Shown in pieces: positions 45,874-53,609 of a stretch of DNA of 64,000 bases. The notes under the pieces were generated by a model. The model worked only from the letters and a program-made list of their open reading frames with translations, was not told where the DNA came from and searched no databases. This stretch comes from 21-14-0-10-47-8 sp966211455 (lineage in GTDB: Bacteria; Bdellovibrionota; Bdellovibrionia; Bdellovibrionales; Bdellovibrionaceae): NCBI GenBank assembly GCA_966211455.1, contig CBIHNI010000003.1:1-64000 (forward strand), in the 5' to 3' direction. A program made the translations under genes and the position numbers. Position 1 is the stretch's first letter. Every line of letters starts with the position of its first letter.

Positions 45874-46164
45874 ATGAAAACCAAAATGATGATCCTGGCT
45901 CTTGGCGTTTGCACTTACTCGATGGCATTTGCTGCCGATCCACAAGTTAAAGAACAACTGAAAGCAGACCGTGACCAAGTCAACGTCGCCTGCTCTTCGG
46001 ACGCTCAAACAGCCGGATGCGCAAACGAAAAAGTCGGCACCGGCCTGCTTCGCTGCTTGCACGGCTACAAAAAATCCCACAAAGAATTTAAATTTTCAGA
46101 CGGTTGCAAAACAGCAATGGTAAAACTAAAAACCGACCGCCCAGAAAAAACAGAGAAAAAGTAA
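45874..46164 (+). CDS. Small exported Cys-rich protein, GLG1-repeat-like
   Basis: This gene encodes 96 residues. AGGAGG lies ideally before the ATG. The signal peptide ends SMAFAADP. The mature part has four cysteines in the pattern VNVACSSD, AGCANEK, LLRCLHGYKK and SDGCKTAM, which matches the cysteine-rich repeat of the Golgi GLG1 family, seen as single units in small bacterial periplasmic proteins. Two disulfides are expected. Function unknown. One copy of the interspersed structured repeat follows 40 bases downstream. Confidence 0.75.
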   Translation: MKTKMMILALGVCTYSMAFAADPQVKEQLKADRDQVNVACSSDAQTAGCANEKVGTGLLRCLHGYKKSHKEFKFSDGCKTAMVKLKTDRPEKTEKK

Positions 46165-46204
46165 TCCAGCCCCTCCCGAAAAGTATCCATCCCATTTACC
46201 AAGA

Positions 46205-46304
46205 ATGGCTGGCCCGGACGGCCAGCCATCCAGGGTTCGGGCGACGCTCGCCGGGGGCGCCTAGCCCGATTGCACGGACGCACGGCCCACATGACAAAGA
46301 CCCC
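46205..46304 (+). repeat. Interspersed structured element, copy 1
   Basis: Hairpin A pairs ATGGCTGGCC (46205-46214) with GGCCAGCCAT (46220-46229). Stem B pairs TCGGGC (46237-46242) with GCCCGA (46264-46269) and encloses a GC-rich insert. The conserved core follows at 46270-46294 (TTGCACGGACGCACGGCCCA then CATGA) and then ACCCC. The element lies between the small Cys-rich gene and the end of trxC. Short frames that cross all three copies and share a WTHGPHD-like peptide are by-products of the repeat, not genes. Confidence 0.85.
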
Positions 46305-46360
46305 AGTCACCCAGGGCCTTCTTGAACCGAACAACAGATTTTGATTCTATCTTTCTTTTT

Positions 46361-46792
46361 CTATGACCGTAAAATTTGCGAAATCACTTGTTCCGGTAGA
46401 ACTCCGGATTCGCGTCGGGCTTCTCGGCCCTGCTTGAAGACGATCGTCGTTGGGATGCCTCTGATGCCGAGCTCGGCACTGAGAGCCGGATTGGCTTCGG
46501 TATCGATCTTCAGAAAAATGGCATTGTTGTTTTTGTCTTTCGATGCTCGTTCGAAAACAGGCGCATACATTCGACAAGGGCCACACCAGCTGGCCCAGAA
46601 GTCAACGATAACGGGTTGGTCAGCCTTGGCTAATATGCGCTTAAGCCCCGTCATGTTTACGTCACTGACCAATCCATGTAAATTCAACGTCGTCCCGCAT
46701 TTTCCGCAGGTTGCCTTATTTGCTAAAGCTTTATCACTCTCAATACGATTGAGGGTGTCACAGTTCGGGCAGATTGTCAGGGTTCTTGCCAT
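46361..46792 (-). CDS. trxC: Thioredoxin 2
   Basis: This gene encodes 143 residues from the ATG at 46792, preceded by GGAGGAA. The N-terminal zinc ribbon has CPNC (8-11) and CGKC (29-32). The redox site WCGPC is at 69-73, followed by the cis-proline loop GIRGIPTTIVF. TrxC reduces protein disulfides in the cytoplasm and its zinc finger makes it responsive to oxidative stress. The gap to the rhodanese-like gene downstream of it in the other operon is about 115 bases. Confidence 0.95.
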   Translation of the reverse strand: MARTLTICPNCDTLNRIESDKALANKATCGKCGTTLNLHGLVSDVNMTGLKRILAKADQPVIVDFWASWCGPCRMYAPVFERASKDKNNNAIFLKIDTEANPALSAELGIRGIPTTIVFKQGREARRESGVLPEQVISQILRS

Positions 46793-46906
46793 CAAGAATT
46801 CCTCCCGGTGTTTCTTGTTCTGAGAAGCACCTCTGTTCTGATTCGAATTTGAGTCTGATCTTCAGATCGTCAAGGCGACAAAACACGCGTTTTGCGGAAA
46901 GACAGA

Positions 46907-47260
46907 TTAATTGGCGCCGGATTTCATCTCGTGCAGAATTTCGCTCCAGCCGCCCAAAACAAAGTACACGTTGAGGTGTCCGGCATCAGTCAAGGCCTGC
47001 GCCAATTTCTTCGACTGTTCGCCATCTTGATCCAAAACCACAATGGGATCGTCTTTGCGGGCCTTTCGCTCGCTTAAAGCGGCTTCAGCTTGTGGCATCT
47101 CTAATTTTTCCAACACCAACGAGAAATTGCGCAGATGCATTTTCTCCATGATTCCGTAAACGGATTCCACATCCATTTCGGGACGCAGAAGCAAAAATGG
47201 CACGCGGCCTTTCACCAAGTTGTCGAATTGAAAATAGCCGATCGGCAAAGGCTGGTTCAT
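46907..47260 (-). CDS. Rhodanese-fold protein lacking the catalytic cysteine
   Basis: This gene encodes 117 residues from the ATG at 47260, which overlaps the MFS transporter stop by four bases (ATGA). A longer frame from 47389 only reads into the transporter gene. The fold shows in PFLLLRPE, DDPIVVLDQDGEQSKKLAQA and NVYFVLGGWSEIL. Active rhodaneses have Cys at the start of the loop (VYCRSGxRS). Here it is Asp (VLDQDGEQS), so sulfur transfer is not expected. It may bind a partner or regulate the adjacent transporter. Confidence 0.75.
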   Translation of the reverse strand: MNQPLPIGYFQFDNLVKGRVPFLLLRPEMDVESVYGIMEKMHLRNFSLVLEKLEMPQAEAALSERKARKDDPIVVLDQDGEQSKKLAQALTDAGHLNVYFVLGGWSEILHEMKSGAN

Positions 47261-48477
47261 GCTGTTTTCGCTTTCAAAGCAGAGTTCGGAAGTTTCGCAA
47301 GATTCGCAATCACAATCCCCAGCGCAATCAAGGCGATCACACTGCCGGTCAGAAACGGAGAGATCTGTCCCACATGTTGATACAACCATCCGCCGGTCGC
47401 AGGACCGATAATACGTCCCAGCGATGCGGTTCCTTGCGTGGTTCCCAGCACCTCGCCTTGCTCTTTGGGATCGGCCAGAAGACTGATACTCCCCATGGTC
47501 GACGGATTGGTGAAGCTAAATCCGAAAGCCAAAAAAGTCTGCGCAATCGCCAAAATCCAAATGGTCGACGAAGCCGCGATCATCGCCAGCGCGATGGTCA
47601 TAAAACTTAATCCCATTAGCAGCATTTTGCGCTCGCCCACTTTGGGTAAAAGCCGGCGCACCAAAAATCCTTGCGAGATGATCATGATCAAACCGATGTA
47701 AGCAAAGCCGAAGCTCACCTCTTTCACCGTCCACTGAAAACGATCGCCGACGAAAAGGACCAGTGTCGCTTCCATGGTCGACATCGCCAGCGAAGTCAGA
47801 AAGAACACGCCGATCAGACGACCGATCAAACCCAAACGCAAATAACGAAACAATCTTTGAAAACGATGCGTCTGCGCTTGATGGGGCGCTTTTTCGGTCA
47901 AAGACTCTTTTAAAAATTTCAGCCCGAACAAGAAATTGATCACGCACAGCACGGCCACACCATAAGCGGCAAAGCTGGTATCGAAATGCGGCTCGGAAGA
48001 AATATGACTTCCCCACACCGCCAAACCGCCGCCCAAAGCCGGTCCCACCAAAAATCCCATTCCGAAAGCCGCGCCGATCAAGGCCATCCCCTTGGATCGC
48101 TCTTGCGGTGGAGTGATATCGGAAATGTAAGCCGAAGCGGTCGAAAGGCTGGCGCCAAAAAATCCGGCCAGCATGCGCGCCACAAAAAGCATTTCAAAAT
48201 TTCGAGCTAGACCAAAGGCAATGTAAGAAAAGAATTCGCCGATCAAACAAAACAGCAGAATCGGACGACGACCGTAGCGATCGCTGAGCCGGCCCCAGAA
48301 AGGTGCAAAAATAAATTGCATGAAAGAATAAACCGAAAGCAAAAGCCCGACCTGAAACCCGGATGCGCCAAAATTCTTCGCTAAAATCGGCGTGATCGGA
48401 ATGATAACACCGAACCCGACCAGATAAAGAAAGACCGTGACGAAGATAATAGCGAGCTGAGATTTTTTTGCTTCCAT
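47257..48477 (-). CDS. Major facilitator superfamily transporter, TetA-like
   Basis: This gene encodes 406 residues with about 12 membrane helices. The loop 2-3 motif GRLSDRYGRRPILL is complete, and motif C-like GAAFGMGFLVGPALGGGLA is present in helix 5, the mark of drug/proton antiporters. Related to the tetracycline-efflux group (DHA1), but the substrate cannot be read from sequence. Only 27 bases separate its start from the divergent barrel gene. It is coupled to the rhodanese-fold gene. Confidence 0.9.
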   Translation of the reverse strand: MEAKKSQLAIIFVTVFLYLVGFGVIIPITPILAKNFGASGFQVGLLLSVYSFMQFIFAPFWGRLSDRYGRRPILLFCLIGEFFSYIAFGLARNFEMLFVARMLAGFFGASLSTASAYISDITPPQERSKGMALIGAAFGMGFLVGPALGGGLAVWGSHISSEPHFDTSFAAYGVAVLCVINFLFGLKFLKESLTEKAPHQAQTHRFQRLFRYLRLGLIGRLIGVFFLTSLAMSTMEATLVLFVGDRFQWTVKEVSFGFAYIGLIMIISQGFLVRRLLPKVGERKMLLMGLSFMTIALAMIAASSTIWILAIAQTFLAFGFSFTNPSTMGSISLLADPKEQGEVLGTTQGTASLGRIIGPATGGWLYQHVGQISPFLTGSVIALIALGIVIANLAKLPNSALKAKTA

Positions 48478-48504
48478 GTCGCCTTCAAGGCATAATCAAA
48501 AGGC

Positions 48505-49695
48505 ATGAAATTGTCAGTTCTTTTATTCATCTTGATGGGCTCAACGCTCTTGCTTTGCTCTTCTCTCGCCCAGGCGCAATTGCCCTTGTATGACGAAGCG
48601 GGACGCAGCTATCAGACCGGCCGCTGGCAGTTCGATGCGCAAACCACTTACTATCAAGCGACCGCCAACTACACGCGCTCGGGCGGCGAATACGTGACAC
48701 TTCCCAACGGTTACAGTTACAGCTTGCTGGATTTCGATTTCGGAGCCCGCTGGGTCATGAAAAAGAACTGGGCGCTTTACGCCAGCTCGCGCGTCAGCAA
48801 TGCCGAAAGCAAAAACACAGTCGACACGCGCAAGGACAGCAGCCTGACACAATTGGTGCTGGGATCGGACTTTCTCGTTTATCAAAGCCAACGCTGGGAT
48901 CTGTATCCCGATCTATCACTCACCGTTCCTTTCAAACGTGTCGATGCCACTGGCGATACGGTCATTAACGGCGAAGGCACGATGGATTTCACTGCCAAGC
49001 TGATCGCTCGTGCCAACTGGGGTGCCTTTGATCCGTTTGCATTTGCGGGCTTCACTTACCGCGACGACGATCGCTCGTCGCTTCTGCCTTACGGGGTCGG
49101 CGCCGAATTGCAGTTTTCAAGCTGGCGTTTGGGGGCCGAGCTTCGCGGTTACCAAACCGTGATTCATGACAAATTCGAAAACAGTCCGGCCCGGCGCGAG
49201 ATCGTCGCCAATCGCAATGGCGGCGCTCTTCGCTATTACACCGTCGACCCTTCTCTGCTGGAAACCAATCTCTGGCTGCGTGGAAATCTGACTTCGACTT
49301 GGGCTTTGAAATTGGGTGGCGGCACTTCGCTCACCGGTTCGGCGATTGCGGCGGGCTGGAACGTGTTTGCGGGTCTCAGCTTCTCGCCGCAATTCCGATC
49401 GGGATCGACTCCGCTGGTGACGCCATACAAAGATCAGCGCGACGCAAATGCCCCAGCCTTCCAGGAAGAAACCAACGACGGAGTGGATCAAAATCTCTTC
49501 CGCCGCCCTGAACCCCCAAAACCTGTCGCGCCACCAATTCAGATGGAGCCTGAACATATCAAGCCGTCAGCGCCGCCGGTCGCACCACCCCCAGTTCCAA
49601 CCATTCAGCGGCAAAAGAAAATGCAGCAGGAGCTGGATCAAACCGAGTTCCAAATCGAACTGAAAACCACCAAAAAGAAAAAGAAGAAGCGCTAG
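48505..49695 (+). CDS. Outer-membrane beta-barrel-like protein with Pro-rich, Lys-tailed C-terminus
   Basis: This gene encodes 396 residues. A signal peptide (LLFILMGSTLLLCSSLAQA) is followed by about 280 residues of alternating strands (WQFDAQTTYYQATANYTRSG, WALYASSRVSNAE, WDLYPDLSLTVPF) ending in AGLSFSPQF, as in barrels. A further 95 residues follow that are not barrel-like: a Pro-rich stretch (PEPPKPVAPPIQMEPEH), a helix rich in Gln and Glu, and a tail of Lys residues. The tail could reach the peptidoglycan or DNA. Family not recognised. Confidence 0.7.
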   Translation: MKLSVLLFILMGSTLLLCSSLAQAQLPLYDEAGRSYQTGRWQFDAQTTYYQATANYTRSGGEYVTLPNGYSYSLLDFDFGARWVMKKNWALYASSRVSNAESKNTVDTRKDSSLTQLVLGSDFLVYQSQRWDLYPDLSLTVPFKRVDATGDTVINGEGTMDFTAKLIARANWGAFDPFAFAGFTYRDDDRSSLLPYGVGAELQFSSWRLGAELRGYQTVIHDKFENSPARREIVANRNGGALRYYTVDPSLLETNLWLRGNLTSTWALKLGGGTSLTGSAIAAGWNVFAGLSFSPQFRSGSTPLVTPYKDQRDANAPAFQEETNDGVDQNLFRRPEPPKPVAPPIQMEPEHIKPSAPPVAPPPVPTIQRQKKMQQELDQTEFQIELKTTKKKKKKR

Positions 49696-49794
49696 CGTCC
49701 CACCCTTGGTGCTGCAATGTGATATCGACCGCCATCATTGAGACAAATGGCCTTTTGCGCTAGCATTGGCGGGTTATTATCTCCAGAGGAAAAC

Positions 49795-52491
49795 ATGGCT
49801 GAACAGTCGAATCCAACATCCAATATTCCAGATCGTTACAATCCGGCCGAAGTTGAAGACCGCACCTACAAATGGTGGGAATCGTCGGGCTTCTTTAAAG
49901 CTCAGGATCAATCGACCAAACCTCCTTACAGCATCATCCTGCCGCCACCGAACGTGACGGGATTTTTGCATTTGGGACATGCGCTGGATCACACGATCCA
50001 AGATGTCTTGGTTCGCTGGAAACGCATGAACGGCTTCAATGTGCTTTGGCTTCCGGGCACCGATCACGCTGGCATCGCCACGCAAACCGTGGTTGAAAAA
50101 GAACTGAAGAAAGAAGGCATCACTCGTCACCAACTGGGCCGCGAAAAATTCGTCGCCAAAGTTTGGGAGTGGAAGCACCAGTACGGAAATCGCATTTACT
50201 CGCAGATGCGCAAATTGGGCGAAAGCTGCGATTGGGAACGCGCGACTTTCACTTTGGATGAAGGCGTTTCCAAAGCCGTTCGCAAAGTTTTCGTTTCTCT
50301 TTACAAGAAAAATTCAATCTACCGTGGCACCCGCTTGGTGAACTGGTCGGGCCCGCTGGAATCGGCGATCTCCGATCTTGAAGTCGAACACAAGCAGGTC
50401 AAAGGCTCGATCTGGCACATTCGTTACAATCTGGAAGACGGCAGCGGCACTTTGATTGTAGCGACGACTCGTCCAGAAACTTTGCTGGGCGACACCGCTT
50501 TGTGCGTACACCCCGAAGACGAACGCTACAAGCACTTGATCGGAAAGAACGCGATTCTACCGATTCTGGGTCGCAAGATTCCGATCATTGCTGACACTTA
50601 TGTCGATAAAGAGTTCGGCTCGGGCGTCGTGAAGATCACGCCGGCGCATGACTTTAATGACTACAAAATCGGCAAGACCCACAATCTGCCGATGATCAAC
50701 ATCCTGACCAAGAAAGCCGAGATGAATGAAAACGCGGGCCCTTACCAGGGACTGAAGGTTCAAGAAGCTCGCAAGCGCATCTTAGAAGATCTGAAATCAC
50801 AAGGCCTGCTAGAAAAAGAAGAGCCGCACACTTTGAACGTCGGTCACTGCTCGCGCACAGGTGCAGTTGTCGAACCGATGCTGTCAGATCAGTGGTTTAT
50901 GAAAATGGATCAGCTTTCAACACCAGCCAAGCGCGTGGCTGAAAGCGGAACCATCCAGTTCGAGCCCGAAAGTTGGACAAAAGTTTATCTGCACTGGATG
51001 AACATCATCGAAGACTGGTGCATCTCGCGCCAGTTGTGGTGGGGTCACCAGATTCCGGCTTGGTATTGCACGGACTGCAAACACATCACCGTTGCGGAAA
51101 CCGATCCGACCGAATGTGAAAGCTGCAAGTCGAAAAACATCAAGCAAGACGATGACGTTTTGGACACGTGGTTCAGTTCCGCTTTGTGGCCATTCTCAAC
51201 CATGGGCTGGCCAAAAGAAACCGAAGCGCTGAAAACTTTCTACCCGACCAGCGTTCTGGTCACTGGTCACGACATCATCTTCTTCTGGGTGGCCCGAATG
51301 ATCATGATGGGGCTCGAGTTCATGCGAGACGTTCCATTTCGCAAGGTTTACATCCACGGACTGGTTCGCGATTCGCAAGGCCGCAAGATGAGCAAATCAC
51401 TTGGCAACTCGGTCGACCCGCTCGAGATGATCGACAAGCACGGTGCCGATGCGCTTCGCTTTACATTCATGGCGCATGTTTACAGCGGCAAAGACTTTAA
51501 GTTCAGCGAACAGCGCCTTGAAGGCTATCGCAACTTTATGAATAAAATCTGGAATGCAACCCGCTTCTCGTTGGCGGCCTTGCATGATTTCAAAGTTCCA
51601 GCTGAAGGCTCAAAAGCCTTGCCGGTGAAGGCGAACCTTTCATCTTTCGATCAGTGGTTGATCTATAAGCTGGCCGAAGTGGAAAAAACGGTCGAGCAGG
51701 CTTTAGAGCAAGATCGCTTCTCGGATGCGGCCAATGCGCTTTATCACTTCACCTGGTACGAATTCTGTGACTGGTACATCGAGTTCATCAAGCCGATCGT
51801 CAATGGTCCGGCAAGCCCTGAACGAAGCGCTTCGCAATTGGTGCTGGCGCAAGCTTTGAATCGCATCATGCGCCTTCTGCATCCGTTCATTCCGTTCATC
51901 ACGGAAGAGCTGTACCAGAAACTGCCAATCAAAGAAGCAGTCTGCATGTTGGACGCATATCCGAACCCGCGTAAAGACAAAGATTTCTTAGCATTCGGTT
52001 CAGAAGCCGCGGCTTTGGAAATCGATTTGGTGAAAGAAGTTTTGTCGGCGATCCGAAATATCCGTGGGGAAAATCGCATCAGCCCGGCGGAAAAAATCAC
52101 CGTCCGTTTAGCCCCAAGTGATGACAACGTTCAAAAAATTCTGTCACACAATCGCAGCGCGATCTTAACCATCGGTCGCATCGGCAACTTGGAAATCGGC
52201 GCTGAAGGCAATCTGTCAAAATGTGCAGTGGCACCTGTGGCGATCAAAGATTCGCAGGTGAAAGTCGTCATTCCTTTGGAAGGTCTTGTGAACTTCGATG
52301 AAGAGATCAAGCGCATCCAAAAGACAGTCGAAAAATTGAATAAAGATATTGCTCAATTGTCGGGCCGTCTTTCGAACGAAAACTTTGTGAAGAACGCCGC
52401 CGAAGACGTGGTGGAAGCGGATAAGCAGTTGTTGGAACAATCCCGTCGCCAATTGCAATCTTTGCAAGAAGCCCTGGTCCGATTCCAATAG
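49795..52491 (+). CDS. valS: Valyl-tRNA synthetase
   Basis: This gene encodes 898 residues from the ATG at 49795 (AGAGGA upstream). The longer frame from 49738 lacks a ribosome-binding site. Class I marks are PPNVTGFLHLGHAL (HIGH motif) near residue 45 and GRKMSKSLGNS (KMSKS) near 525. An editing domain (TTRPETLLGDTALCVHP), a zinc-like CTDC/CESC pair (WYCTDCKHI, ECESCKSKN), an anticodon-binding domain and a C-terminal coiled coil that contacts tRNA are all present. It charges tRNA-Val and edits threonine. Confidence 0.97.
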   Translation: MAEQSNPTSNIPDRYNPAEVEDRTYKWWESSGFFKAQDQSTKPPYSIILPPPNVTGFLHLGHALDHTIQDVLVRWKRMNGFNVLWLPGTDHAGIATQTVVEKELKKEGITRHQLGREKFVAKVWEWKHQYGNRIYSQMRKLGESCDWERATFTLDEGVSKAVRKVFVSLYKKNSIYRGTRLVNWSGPLESAISDLEVEHKQVKGSIWHIRYNLEDGSGTLIVATTRPETLLGDTALCVHPEDERYKHLIGKNAILPILGRKIPIIADTYVDKEFGSGVVKITPAHDFNDYKIGKTHNLPMINILTKKAEMNENAGPYQGLKVQEARKRILEDLKSQGLLEKEEPHTLNVGHCSRTGAVVEPMLSDQWFMKMDQLSTPAKRVAESGTIQFEPESWTKVYLHWMNIIEDWCISRQLWWGHQIPAWYCTDCKHITVAETDPTECESCKSKNIKQDDDVLDTWFSSALWPFSTMGWPKETEALKTFYPTSVLVTGHDIIFFWVARMIMMGLEFMRDVPFRKVYIHGLVRDSQGRKMSKSLGNSVDPLEMIDKHGADALRFTFMAHVYSGKDFKFSEQRLEGYRNFMNKIWNATRFSLAALHDFKVPAEGSKALPVKANLSSFDQWLIYKLAEVEKTVEQALEQDRFSDAANALYHFTWYEFCDWYIEFIKPIVNGPASPERSASQLVLAQALNRIMRLLHPFIPFITEELYQKLPIKEAVCMLDAYPNPRKDKDFLAFGSEAAALEIDLVKEVLSAIRNIRGENRISPAEKITVRLAPSDDNVQKILSHNRSAILTIGRIGNLEIGAEGNLSKCAVAPVAIKDSQVKVVIPLEGLVNFDEEIKRIQKTVEKLNKDIAQLSGRLSNENFVKNAAEDVVEADKQLLEQSRRQLQSLQEALVRFQ

Positions 52492-52504
52492 TCCAGATCC
52501 AGCC

Positions 52505-52552
52505 AACCTGGCGCATTCAACGCTCTTTGACGAGCTTTTGAAGCGCCGGGTT
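52505..52552. terminator. Long hairpin after valS
   Basis: AACCTGGCGC (52505-52514) pairs with GCGCCGGGTT (52543-52552) with one G-U wobble. Inner stems TTCAA/TTGAA-like and GCTC/GAGC complete a long hairpin with a five-to-six base loop. It begins 14 bases after the valS stop. No T-run follows. Confidence 0.5.
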
Positions 52553-52749
52553 ACACCTCTCCCCTACTTCACTTTCTATTTAGAAACGGCTCCGAGATGA
52601 AACCATGGCACCAGTCCAAAGACTCAGTTTGGAACTGCGGCGTTTTGTATCTTTCCCTTTAAAACAATTGGATGAATCTGCAACCCAAAAGGAACTTGGT
52701 ACGGACTTTGATATACAGTCCTGCGCTACCAACTCGAAAAGGGGTTTTT

Positions 52750-53262
52750 ATGAAAGCACTTCTTCTTTCTTTGGCCGTTATGACTTCAAGCTTCTTGGCC
52801 CAAGCTGCAACTGAAACAACAAACGTTAAGACTTTCCCAGTCACACAAGCTCAACTGGCAAAAGCTCACTTCGATCAAGAATTCAAAACAGGTTCTTTGA
52901 CGATCGACCATGAAAAAAACACAGTCACCCTGATCCTGAATCGCGAATTCCACTGCGAGCCCGGAATGATGTGCGCGATGGTAATGCCAGCTCCTAAAAT
53001 CGTCGAGCTTCCAATCGCATCGATCGAACAAGGCAACTGCGGCGCAACTTTGATCCGCGCTCAAACAGATGGCCGTAATCGCGCGGGAATCTTCGAACAA
53101 CTGAACGTCATCGACAACACAAGCATGTACTGCAGAATCCTTCTGCCATACGAAGGCACAGCGACTTACACGACTTCATCTTTGGGTGACGGCGGCGAAG
53201 CAGTGACTGTGACTTCGAAACTGATCTTGAATGGCCGTGGGTTGAATCTGTCTTTTAAGTAA
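52750..53262 (+). CDS. Small exported protein of unknown function
   Basis: This gene encodes 170 residues from the ATG at 52750, chosen because it begins a signal peptide (MKALLLSLAVMTSSFLAQA) after AAAAGGGG. The frame from 52672 has no such features. The mature protein has four cysteines (HCEPGMMCAMVM, GNCGATL, MYCRILL), so two disulfides are possible. It is beta-rich. I do not recognise it. The second copy of the interspersed element lies about 100 bases past its stop. Confidence 0.75.
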   Translation: MKALLLSLAVMTSSFLAQAATETTNVKTFPVTQAQLAKAHFDQEFKTGSLTIDHEKNTVTLILNREFHCEPGMMCAMVMPAPKIVELPIASIEQGNCGATLIRAQTDGRNRAGIFEQLNVIDNTSMYCRILLPYEGTATYTTSSLGDGGEAVTVTSKLILNGRGLNLSFK

Positions 53263-53363
53263 TTGATGGGTTTGATTTAGATCGCTTGATCTTGATGAGG
53301 ATGAAGCCGTGTTTTGTAAACGCGGCTTTTTCTTTTTTGGGGTCTCGAGCACAGCGGTGCCTT

Positions 53364-53466
53364 GCCGGCCGCGGCCGGCTAGGTACGATGGCCGGCGGTC
53401 CGCGGGTTCGGGGCGCGATAACCCCGAATGCATGGACGCACGGCCCACATGATACGCGAAGAACCC
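53364..53466 (+). repeat. Interspersed structured element, copy 2
   Basis: Hairpin A is GCCGGCC (53364-53370) with GGCCGGC (53373-53379). An extra segment follows. Stem B is TTCGGGG (53407-53413) with CCCCGAA (53422-53428), where copies 1 and 3 have TCGGGC/GCCCGA. The core TGCATGGACGCACGGCCCAC then ATGATACG runs from 53429. The flanks carry CTCGAG on both sides, next to GGGGT on the left and ACCCC on the right. The element lies in the 347-base gap before the deacetylase gene. No gene is seen in this gap. Confidence 0.85.
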
Positions 53467-53609
53467 CAAAGCTCGAGAAAAACCCAACCCCAAAAAGTCC
53501 AGTCCAGGTCCGCGGCTCTCCGTCCCCTCACCGTCCTCGAAAACTCCCCTTCTCATTCCAAAATCTCTCGTTACAATAAATAAAAACACCAAGATACAAA
53601 GGGGCTTTG

